6,023 nt of DNA from Candidatus Bipolaricaulota bacterium (GTDB lineage Bacteria; Bipolaricaulota; Bipolaricaulia; UBA7950; UBA9294): positions 1 through 6,023 of the forward strand of contig JAGLYB010000011.1 of the NCBI GenBank assembly GCA_023132545.1, read 5' to 3'. A program made the translations under genes and the position numbers. Under the pieces are notes generated by a model that ran no database searches, was not told where the DNA came from, and saw only the letters and a list, made by a program, of their open reading frames with translations. This document shows, one piece after another, positions 1 through 4,626 of the stretch (position 1 is the stretch's first letter; the number at the start of each line of letters is the position of its first letter).

Positions 1-1395
1 ACGGCAAGCCACATCAAGATGGTGGCAGACTCCGGCGCCTATCCTTATCTGACTCCCTACGTGCTGCTCTATGCCACCGGCATGGCGGCCGGCCCGTACA
101 AAATAGACAACCTGCATGTAGATAGCGTGGCTGCAGCCACCAATCAAACGTTCACCAGCGCCTTCCGTGGATTTGGCGGGCCGCAAGCTGCTCTGGGGTA
201 TGAGCAGCAGATGGACGAAATCGCCAAAACATTGGGACTCGATCCGCTGGCCGTTCGTCAGGTTAATTACATGAAGACGGGAGACACCACCGGCACCGGT
301 CAAGTGATTAAATCAGCTGCGTGGTCGGAGGAATGCCTGACTCGGGTCATTGCCGCGCTTGGGGAACGCACGCCGGACACCGCGACGACCAGGGTTGGAC
401 GAGGGTTTTCCTCAACTTTCCAATCCTATGGACGCATCATGTGGTTCCACGACACATCGCAAGCATGGGTTGGGCTGGAGCAGGATGGCACCGCTGTCAT
501 TCGCTGCGGCGTGCCCGACATCGGAGCAGGACAGTCAAACAGCATCTGCCAGATCGTGGCCGAAATCCTCGGCGTACCCCTAGAGCAGGTGACAATCTAT
601 GCCACCGATTCGGCCGTCACACCGTTGGCGGGAACGTCCACGGCAACGCGCCAGCTCTACATGTCGGGGAATGCGGTTTCCCTAGCTTCGAACATCATTC
701 GAACCCGCCTTGTCAAGCGGGCTGCCGAGAAACTTGGAGTTCGCGAGGAGGATATTAGTCTCGCAAACTCTCGGGTTTTCGTCACGGGCGATGAATCTCG
801 ATACATCGAGCATAGAGAGCTGGTGAAGATCTGTGCTGCTGAGGGGATTGGCTTATCGCATCTAGCGCAGTTCAATGCACCATTCACGGAGGGACTGGAC
901 CCGGAAACGGGGCAGGGCGATATTTGGCCCGACTTCACGTTTGGAGCGCAGGCCGTTGAAGTTGCCGTGGATGTAGAGACGGGCGAGATCGAGCTTCTGA
1001 AGTGTGCCGCTTGCCACGATGTCGGAAGAGCCATCAACCCGGCCGCCGTGCACGGTCAGATCGCCGGCGGCAGCCATCAGGGACTAGGTTATGCCCTGAT
1101 GGAGGACTTCGAACTGCAAGATGGCTATATCAAGACATCGTCGCTCGCCGAATATCTCATCCCCACTGTGCTCGACTTCCCAAGTACCGAAGTCATTATC
1201 TTGGAATCGGGAACCGGTGTCGGTCCGTTCGGCGCCAAGGGCATCGGAGAACCTGCACTGACGCCGGCGGCCCCGGCAGTAGCCAATGCTGTGGCTGATG
1301 CATTGGGAGTACGGATTCCCGTATTACCCTTCACACCCAAGCGCGTATTGGCAGTTGTCAAGGAGCTCAAGGACGAGGAATCCCGCAAAGCGTAG
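1..1395 (+). CDS. Molybdopterin-binding (large) subunit of a xanthine dehydrogenase/aldehyde oxidase family enzyme, 5'-truncated
   Basis: The reading frame is open from base 1 and ends in TAG at 1393-1395, so 464 C-terminal residues are present and the N-terminal part lies outside the window. ATG 19 is internal; the residues before it (TASHIK) continue the fold. Family hallmarks are visible, numbered from the first codon in the window: AFRGFGGPQ at 54-62, a molybdopterin contact region; GAGQ at 175-178, followed by a QIVAEILGVPLEQV stretch; a STATRQLYMSGNAV stretch; and GAKGIGEP at 411-418, whose Glu417 matches the catalytic base of molybdenum hydroxylases. In this family the large subunit holds the Mo-cytosine-dinucleotide site and hydroxylates an aldehyde, purine or aromatic carbon, passing electrons to FeS and FAD partners; none of those partners is in the window. 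The substrate is not inferable. It lies 91 bp upstream of iorA on the same strand, so co-transcription is plausible. Confidence 0.93.
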   Translation, partial: TASHIKMVADSGAYPYLTPYVLLYATGMAAGPYKIDNLHVDSVAAATNQTFTSAFRGFGGPQAALGYEQQMDEIAKTLGLDPLAVRQVNYMKTGDTTGTGQVIKSAAWSEECLTRVIAALGERTPDTATTRVGRGFSSTFQSYGRIMWFHDTSQAWVGLEQDGTAVIRCGVPDIGAGQSNSICQIVAEILGVPLEQVTIYATDSAVTPLAGTSTATRQLYMSGNAVSLASNIIRTRLVKRAAEKLGVREEDISLANSRVFVTGDESRYIEHRELVKICAAEGIGLSHLAQFNAPFTEGLDPETGQGDIWPDFTFGAQAVEVAVDVETGEIELLKCAACHDVGRAINPAAVHGQIAGGSHQGLGYALMEDFELQDGYIKTSSLAEYLIPTVLDFPSTEVIILESGTGVGPFGAKGIGEPALTPAAPAVANAVADALGVRIPVLPFTPKRVLAVVKELKDEESRKA

Positions 1396-1432
1396 GAGCT
1401 TGCCTAAACGAAAGGAACAGCAGGAACTTCAG

Positions 1433-1452
1433 TCTCGCGCAGAGACGCGGGA
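1433..1452 (+). repeat. Hairpin in the spacer before iorA
   Basis: TCTCGCG (1433-1439) can pair with CGCGGGA (1446-1452) around a 6-nt loop, giving 7 bp with one G-U. A competing 5-bp stem, GTCTC/GAGAC (1432-1436/1442-1446), overlaps it. The 1396-1486 spacer holds no other gene I can support and no recognisable duplicate of the iorA start. There is no T-run after the stem, so it is not a convincing intrinsic terminator. Confidence 0.4.
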
Positions 1453-1475
1453 GATGGGTTTTGCTTTGATAGAGA

Positions 1476-1480
1476 AGGGA
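1476..1480 (+). promoter_or_regulatory. Ribosome binding site supporting the GTG start of iorA
   Basis: AGGGA lies 6 nt before GTG 1487. The in-frame ATG at 1454 has GGGAG directly abutting it, which is too close for a normal SD. This favours the GTG start. Confidence 0.55.
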
Positions 1481-1486
1481 CGAGAC

Positions 1487-3508
1487 GTGAACAAACAGAT
1501 CCTAACGGGGAACCAGGCAGTCGCGCTGGGGGCCTTACGCGCCAGCGTTAAGGTTGTGACCGGATATCCGGGGACGCCGTCTACGGGTTGTCTGACCCAT
1601 TTGCTGACGCTCGATCTGCCGGATCGGCACGTGGAATGGAGTTCCAACGAGAAGGTGGCGTTTGAGATTGCCTCCGCGGCAGCCTGGGCCGGGCATCGCG
1701 CCCTGTGCACAATGAAGATGTCAGGCCTCAATGTCGCCTATGACGCGTTGATCTCGATTGCCTATTCGGGAACCAATGGTGGATTGGTCATTTACGTGGC
1801 CGATGATCCTGGAGTCAGTGCCGGCATGCCGGAGCAGGATTCGCGCGGATTCGCCCTGATGTCGCAACTGCCGATGTTGGAACCGGCAACACTTGCCGAG
1901 GCATACAAACTCACTCAAACCGCATTCGAGCTATCCGAGAAGACGGGATCTCCCGTCTTCGTACGGCTTACCACAGCGGTCGCCGTCGGACATGCACTAG
2001 TGGAAACAGAGGAGGCCATCGCGCCCAAGGAGATCGAACCGATCCTGGAACGTGACATTGCTCGATACACCAAAGCAGGCTCCAAGATCTGCTTGGATCA
2101 GCACCAAGCGTTGATCGATCGACTGAATCATGCCCGCCGAATCATTCACAAGATGGGATTGAATCGAGTTAAGCTATCCAAAGAGCCTGGTGGCTTGGGA
2201 ATCATTTCTGTGGGCGCCACAAGCACCTATATGAACGAGGCGCTTGCGCTTTGCAGTCGGCTGGATGCTTCTGAAGCATCGTCCAGCCGCGTATCGGTGT
2301 TAAGCGTGAGGACGACGATTCCATTTCCATCGGAAGAAGTGAAGCAATTGCTGGGACATTGCGAGACCATTCTCGTGCTCGAAGAACTGGAGCCTCACGT
2401 CGAGCAAGCGGTCTATGTAGCCGCACAGCAGCTGGGATTCACTGGCTCCATCATCGGCAAACTTGATGGTACGCTCTCCCCCATCGGTGAATACGGCGTC
2501 GCAGAAGTGCTGAAAGGACTGGGAGCATGTGGCTTGTCGCCCGTGGCCAGTGGGGGAAAACCACAAGCTGCGCACAATGAACCGCAAGTTCCAAATGTTC
2601 CAGCGCCACAAGAATCAGCAACGCTGATTCTTGCAAGCAATGCCGGAGCCGGTCGACCGCCTACGGTGGTCGGACCCAACGGAGAACCGTCTTCGACGGT
2701 TCTCTCCAGCGCAGCCATGGCCGCTCCGCGGCCAATTACTGTCTGCGCTGGTTGTCCGCATAGGGGAACGTACTTAGCGATTGAGGCTGCTATCAAGCAG
2801 GCCGGGTTTGCTAAGGACGACGTCATGGTGACGGGCGACATCGGATGCACGATCTTGGGAATGAATCCTCCCTTCAACCTCATTTGGAACGAGGTTTCGA
2901 TGGGAACCAGTATCAGCCTCGCCCAAGGCTATGTTCACGCCGGGCTGAAGACGCCGGTCATCGCCACCATGGGCGATTCCACCTTTTTTCATGGCGGCAT
3001 CCCCGGATTAATCAACGCCATCCAGCATCAAGTGCCCCTGACGCTCGTGGTGATGGACAACGGCTGGACAAGCATGACAGGCATGCAGGTGAACGCGGGA
3101 ACCGACGACGCCTTCCAATCCGAAGGCCGGCGTGTGGATATCGAAGCCGTCATCCGTGGACTAGGTCCCGACCGAGTTGAAGTGGTCGATCCATTTGATC
3201 TGAATGCAACGACAAAAGCTCTGACCCGTTGCTTGGCAGAACCACAGGGAGTAAAGGTCGTGCTGGCTCAACGCGAGTGCGCCATTCAGACCAAACGACG
3301 AGGGATCGTTGCCGAGTATACGACGATTGATCCCGACAAATGCATCCTCTGCAAGCAGTGCCTACGTGTTACCGGTTGCCCGGCCTTATCGGTTGCCCAA
3401 GACTCCATTGCTATAGATGCCTCTCTATGCAACGGCTGTGGCTTATGCACGGAGTTTTGCCCCACCGGGGCCCTGAGTAACTCACGTGCAGAAGGGGGGG
3501 CGAAGTGA
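1487..3508 (+). CDS. iorA: Indolepyruvate ferredoxin oxidoreductase, alpha subunit (ThDP and 4Fe-4S subunit)
   Basis: With its beta partner this enzyme decarboxylates arylpyruvates or related 2-oxoacids to acyl-CoA and reduces ferredoxin, in the cytoplasm. The N-terminal domain begins MNKQILTGNQAVALGAL and carries VVTGYPGTPSTG and GMPEQDSR, typical of the family. The ThDP domain has GDIGCTILGMNPPFN, GDSTFFHGG (G496-D497-S498) and MDNGWTSMTGMQ (D524-N525). The C-terminus has two ferredoxin-type cluster motifs: C619, C622, C625, C631 followed by Pro, and C648, C651, C654, C658 followed by Pro. I chose GTG 1487 because AGGGA (1476-1480) sits 6 nt upstream and the family N-terminus starts there; ATG 1454 (684 aa) is an alternative. 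The 673-aa product looks somewhat long for the family. The excess lies mainly in a Pro/Ala/Ser linker at about residues 350-417, encoded largely by tandem hairpins. The stop overlaps the following GTG start (GTGA). Confidence 0.93.
   Translation: MNKQILTGNQAVALGALRASVKVVTGYPGTPSTGCLTHLLTLDLPDRHVEWSSNEKVAFEIASAAAWAGHRALCTMKMSGLNVAYDALISIAYSGTNGGLVIYVADDPGVSAGMPEQDSRGFALMSQLPMLEPATLAEAYKLTQTAFELSEKTGSPVFVRLTTAVAVGHALVETEEAIAPKEIEPILERDIARYTKAGSKICLDQHQALIDRLNHARRIIHKMGLNRVKLSKEPGGLGIISVGATSTYMNEALALCSRLDASEASSSRVSVLSVRTTIPFPSEEVKQLLGHCETILVLEELEPHVEQAVYVAAQQLGFTGSIIGKLDGTLSPIGEYGVAEVLKGLGACGLSPVASGGKPQAAHNEPQVPNVPAPQESATLILASNAGAGRPPTVVGPNGEPSSTVLSSAAMAAPRPITVCAGCPHRGTYLAIEAAIKQAGFAKDDVMVTGDIGCTILGMNPPFNLIWNEVSMGTSISLAQGYVHAGLKTPVIATMGDSTFFHGGIPGLINAIQHQVPLTLVVMDNGWTSMTGMQVNAGTDDAFQSEGRRVDIEAVIRGLGPDRVEVVDPFDLNATTKALTRCLAEPQGVKVVLAQRECAIQTKRRGIVAEYTTIDPDKCILCKQCLRVTGCPALSVAQDSIAIDASLCNGCGLCTEFCPTGALSNSRAEGGAK
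1939..1960 (+). repeat. Near-perfect palindrome inside iorA coding sequence
   Basis: GAAGACGGG (1939-1947) pairs perfectly with CCCGTCTTC (1952-1960) around a 4-nt loop, 9 bp. It encodes part of the family-typical ELSEKTGSPVFVR segment and adds no extra residues, so it may be chance or codon-level convergence rather than an insertion. Confidence 0.45.
2258..2289 (+). repeat. In-frame hairpin in iorA at a probable small insertion
   Basis: CGGCTGGATGCTTC (2258-2271) pairs with GAAGCAT (2273-2279) and CCAGCCG (2283-2289), leaving a 3-nt bulge (2280-2282) in an otherwise perfect 14-bp stem. It encodes RLDASEASSSR. From memory of the family, this point joins a short helix directly to the following VSVL strand, so some of these residues look like an insertion. 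An alignment would settle it. Confidence 0.5.
2609..2734 (+). repeat. Array of four tandem hairpins translated in frame as the iorA linker
   Basis: Four stems follow one another, all with 3-nt loops. The first is CAAGAATCAGC/GCTGATTCTTG (2609-2633, 11 bp, perfect). The second is TCGACCGCC/GGTGGTCGG (2653-2673, 9 bp with two G-U pairs). The third is GAGAACCGTC/GACGGTTCTC (2682-2704, 10 bp, perfect, plus a G-U at 2681/2705). The fourth is TGGCCGC/GCGGCCA (2718-2734, 7 bp, perfect). They encode a low-complexity stretch from ESATLILASNAG to AAMAAPRP, between the N-terminal domains and the CPHR motif that opens the ThDP domain. This resembles in-frame palindromic insertion, as known for Rickettsia palindromic elements, though no sequence relationship to those is claimed. 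Confidence 0.7.
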
Positions 3509-3660
3509 CTACCTGCGACATCGTATTGATCGGAGTAGGTGGACAGCAGGGGCGTCTGGCAACTCACAGATTCCGGCATGTGAGTTGCTTGGAGAAGAAT
3601 CGGGAAGCAACGATTCTTCTCTCGGTTCGAGAGAGGGAGATGCGACATGATTGCTTGTGA
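3505..3660 (+). CDS. 51-codon leader ORF: truncated copy of the iorB start fused to translated hairpins
   Basis: GTG 3505 overlaps the iorA stop as GTGA, the arrangement expected for an original iorB start. The ORF reads MTTCDIVLIGVGGQ for 14 codons, nearly identical to MIACDIVLIGVGGQ of the true iorB 142 bp downstream, then departs into QGRLATHRFRHV and on through three hairpins without an in-frame stop. It ends at TGA 3658-3660, overlapping the real iorB start by 14 nt. Codons 4-14 match iorB in protein; six of the eleven differ, every time synonymously (for example TGC/TGT, GTA/GTT, TTG/CTG). It is either a relic of the original start left by an insertion or a functional, translated leader that hands ribosomes to iorB. 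It cannot be a working IorB because it lacks everything after the first glycine-rich strand. Confidence 0.72.
   Translation: MTTCDIVLIGVGGQQGRLATHRFRHVSCLEKNREATILLSVREREMRHDCL
3559..3636 (+). repeat. Three-hairpin array between the truncated and full iorB starts
   Basis: Hairpin A is GCAACTCACA (3559-3568)/TGTGAGTTGC (3579-3588), 10 bp with a 10-nt loop. Hairpin B is GAGAAGAATCG (3592-3602)/CGATTCTTCTC (3611-3621), 11 bp with an 8-nt loop. Hairpin C is CTTCTCTCG (3616-3624)/CGAGAGAGG (3628-3636), 9 bp with one G-U and a GTT loop. B and C share bases 3616-3621 and so cannot both form fully. The 3' arm of C enters the iorB SD. Hairpin A carries the same TGGCAACTC...GAGTTGCTT flanks as the hairpins before the synthetase gene. 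Confidence 0.8.
3634..3639 (+). promoter_or_regulatory. Shine-Dalgarno of iorB, partly inside a hairpin
   Basis: AGGGAG ends 7 nt before ATG 3647, so this start is well supported. Bases 3634-3636 pair in hairpin C. Opening of C, by formation of the competing hairpin B or by a ribosome translating the leader, would expose the site. The switching is inference. Confidence 0.55.
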
Positions 3661-4285
3661 CATCGTTCTGATCGGCGTGGGTGGTCAGGGTATTGTGACG
3701 TTAGGAGACCTCATCGGTCGTGCTGCGTTGGCAGCGAATGTTCCCGTGTCGTATGTTCCCACCAAAGGCATGGCACAGCGTGGTGGTTTCGTGAAGGTCG
3801 AAATCCGATTGGGCCGCGAAACCGTCGGCCCGAGGGTTCCCGAGCATGGTGCCGATTTGGTTGTATCCATGGAACGTTCCGAAGCCCTCAAGGGCCTGCG
3901 GTTCGTTCGTCCAAACAGCCGGTTCATTCTCTACGATCACGTATGGGAGCCCACCGGTGTCATGCTGGGGAAAGATGACTATCCATCTCAAGAATCCGTT
4001 CTTGAGACGATGTCCCAAGCGTTAAGTGATGTACTTGTTCTGAATCCTGACAATCGCCCGATATTTGATGATCGGCCGGTTGCAGCCAATGTGTTCACAC
4101 TAGGAGCCATGTTCAGCACACCCATCCTGAGAGAGAGCATTGACCCAAGGACTATGGAGTCTGTTCTCTTACATCGGTGGCCCAAAGCCTCAGAAGCTAA
4201 TCTGGCAGCCTTTCATTCCGGGGTTCAAGAGGGCGATGCAACTGAGTATGGCTTCTCTCAGTTTTCTGGAGGACGAAAGTCATGA
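3647..4285 (+). CDS. iorB: Indolepyruvate ferredoxin oxidoreductase, beta subunit
   Basis: This is the 212-aa partner of IorA in the pyruvate/ketoisovalerate oxidoreductase gamma-domain family. The N-terminal strand and glycine loop read DIVLIGVGGQG (residues 5-15). They are followed by the conserved SYVPTKGMAQRGGFVKVEIR segment, containing a typical QRGG motif, and VGPRVPEHGADLVVSMERSEAL. The length is close to the usual IorB, about 200 aa, so the gene appears complete. The ATG start follows AGGGAG at 7-nt spacing. The upstream GTG 3505 is in another frame and reaches only a truncated copy of this N-terminus. The stop overlaps the next ATG (ATGA at 4282). The segment PSQESVLETM is encoded by a 9-bp perfect hairpin. 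Confidence 0.93.
   Translation: MIACDIVLIGVGGQGIVTLGDLIGRAALAANVPVSYVPTKGMAQRGGFVKVEIRLGRETVGPRVPEHGADLVVSMERSEALKGLRFVRPNSRFILYDHVWEPTGVMLGKDDYPSQESVLETMSQALSDVLVLNPDNRPIFDDRPVAANVFTLGAMFSTPILRESIDPRTMESVLLHRWPKASEANLAAFHSGVQEGDATEYGFSQFSGGRKS
3986..4007 (+). repeat. Perfect hairpin inside iorB
   Basis: TCTCAAGAA (3986-3994) pairs with TTCTTGAGA (3999-4007) around a 4-nt loop, 9 bp. It contains CAAGAATC, also present in the first hairpin of the iorA linker array, and AAGAATC recurs in hairpin B of the iorB leader. Confidence 0.5.
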
Positions 4286-4383
4286 GGGAATGCGCTGCTC
4301 TCTGGGCTCATGCGGAAACACGCATTCAGCAAATTCCTTGGCCGTTCGCGCAAGAGCAAACGGCTGGGAAGGATAGAAGATGA
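4282..4383 (+). CDS. 33-codon ORF bridging iorB and the tandem leaders
   Basis: ATG 4282 overlaps the iorB stop (ATGA), and its own TGA (4381-4383) overlaps the next ATG (4380) in the same way. The product, beginning MRECAALWAHAETR, has no family I recognise. Residues 6-8 (Ala-Leu-aromatic) align with ALF at the same position in the synthetase leaders, so it could be a strongly decayed older copy, but that similarity is weak. No good SD precedes it; translation would depend on ribosomes finishing iorB. It contains hairpins, including one that covers the next SD. It may simply be a coupling spacer. Confidence 0.35.
   Translation: MRECAALWAHAETRIQQIPWPFAQEQTAGKDRR
4335..4373 (+). promoter_or_regulatory. 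Hairpin covering the SD of the first synthetase leader
   Basis: GGCCGTT (4340-4346) pairs with AACGGCT (4359-4365), with one G-U. After an asymmetric internal loop, TCCTT (4335-4339) pairs with AAGGA (4369-4373), sharing the wobble-pair edge. AAGGA is the SD of the ATG at 4380, so the stem could hide it until the upstream ORF is translated. A second possible pairing lies just before it: GAATGCG (4288-4294) or ATGCG (4310-4314) with CGCAT(TC) (4321-4327). Confidence 0.35.
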
Positions 4384-4514
4384 CTTGGGATAAGGCTCTG
4401 TTCGGACCCAGATCTGTGGCCGTGGTCGGATGGCGACTCGCTCAAAGCGAGTTGCTTCACAGTTCGCCTTGTGGCGAACTGCTGTTTGATGAGGAGACGA
4501 ATGTCTTGGTCTAG
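4380..4514 (+). CDS. 44-codon leader ORF 1: truncated copy of the acyl-CoA synthetase start fused to two hairpins
   Basis: It reads MTWDKALFGPRSVAVVG for 17 codons, homologous to MSWTRALFRPSRVAVVG of the full gene at 4623. It then departs into WRLAQSELLHSSPCGELL, encoded by two hairpins, and stops at TAG 4512-4514, overlapping leader 2 by 14 nt. AAGGA at 4369-4373 is a good SD. Only the first beta strand of the CoA-binding Rossmann domain is present, so no catalytic role is possible. The conserved VAVVG codons differ from the full gene only synonymously in all five positions, while residues 4, 5, 9, 11 and 12 vary, as expected between orthologues. It is either a relic start or a functional leader. 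Confidence 0.72.
   Translation: MTWDKALFGPRSVAVVGWRLAQSELLHSSPCGELLFDEETNVLV
4433..4481 (+). repeat. Two tandem hairpins in leader 1
   Basis: The first is GCGACTCGCT (4433-4442)/AGCGAGTTGC (4446-4455), 10 bp including one G-U, with loop CAA. The second is CAGTTCGCC (4460-4468)/GGCGAACTG (4473-4481), 9 bp, perfect, with loop TTGT. Both are read in frame without a stop. The absence of a T-run argues against intrinsic terminators. Confidence 0.85.
4491..4496 (+). promoter_or_regulatory. SD of leader 2
   Basis: GAGGAG lies 4 nt before ATG 4501, within the translated end of leader 1. It shows that each unit carries its own ribosome binding site as well as a start codon. Confidence 0.55.
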
Positions 4515-4626
4515 CGCACTATTCCAGCCACGTGCCGTGGCTGTGGTCGGATGGCAACTCGCTCAAAGCGAGTTGATTGGCAGTTCGCTTGATAGCGAAC
4601 TGTTGGATGGAAGGGGTAGCAAATGA
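4501..4626 (+). CDS. 41-codon leader ORF 2: second truncated copy of the acyl-CoA synthetase start
   Basis: It reads MSWSSALFQPRAVAVVG for 17 codons, then WQLAQSELIGSSLDSELL through two hairpins, ending at TGA 4624-4626, which overlaps the ATG of the full gene (ATGA). GAGGAG precedes the start. The hairpin-encoded peptide matches leader 1 in pattern (LAQSEL, SS, ELL). As with leader 1, the Rossmann strand VAVVG is kept while the variable residues differ. Stop-start overlap makes translational coupling to the synthetase likely. The protein itself would be too short to fold as an enzyme. Confidence 0.72.
   Translation: MSWSSALFQPRAVAVVGWQLAQSELIGSSLDSELLDGRGSK
4555..4602 (+). repeat. Two tandem hairpins in leader 2
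   Basis: The first is CAACTCGCT (4555-4563)/AGCGAGTTG (4567-4575), 9 bp, perfect, loop CAA. The second is CAGTTCGCT (4581-4589)/AGCGAACTG (4594-4602), 9 bp, perfect, loop TGAT. Relative to leader 1, the closing pair of the second stem changed from C-G to T-A on both sides, and a G-U in the first stem is A-T here, so pairing is preserved. Confidence 0.85.
4609..4616 (+). promoter_or_regulatory. SD of the full-length acyl-CoA synthetase
   Basis: GGAAGGGG ends 6 nt before ATG 4623. It fixes the start of the full gene and lies outside the two upstream hairpins. Confidence 0.6.

Larger units (their letters stand above)
4380..4622 (+). repeat. Tandem pair of diverged 121/122-bp units (gene start plus two hairpins)
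   Basis: Unit 1 (4380-4500) and unit 2 (4501-4622) align end to end: start codon, a TGG codon at position 3, ALF, VAVVGW, the LAQSEL hairpin, the second hairpin ending in GAACTG, then a fresh SD. The first hairpin differs by one base, while the 17-codon part differs at many positions. The third occurrence of the start (4623) continues into the complete gene without hairpins. Confidence 0.82.

Noticed and set aside
1286..1486. Longer iorA start at ATG 1286
   Set aside because: It would overlap the molybdenum hydroxylase end by 110 bp and add residues with no family resemblance. GTG 1487 has an SD and matches the family N-terminus.
3541..3646. Insertion sequence or MITE with terminal inverted repeats
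   Set aside because: No transposase, no long terminal inverted repeats and no exact short target duplication are visible. The hairpins are separate stems rather than paired element ends.
3505..3660. Programmed ribosome bypassing or frameshifting joining leader and gene
   Set aside because: The downstream copy has its own SD and start and encodes the complete N-terminus, so no jump is needed. Without matched take-off and landing codons the idea has no support.
4140..4376. 78-codon ORF overlapping the iorB end
   Set aside because: It is an out-of-frame shadow of iorB. The sequence after the iorB stop is better read as the ATGA-coupled ORF at 4282.
4433..4602. CRISPR array
   Set aside because: There are only two units of about 121 bp containing homologous coding sequence, with no uniform repeats or unrelated spacers.
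3559..4602. Intrinsic terminators or classic transcription attenuators
   Set aside because: None of the stems is followed by a T-run, and leader peptides show no run of one regulatory amino acid. Rho-dependent effects cannot be excluded.
3505..4622. Assembly error duplicating gene starts
   Set aside because: A misassembly would give near-identical copies. These differ at many, mostly synonymous, positions and the same design recurs at two genes.
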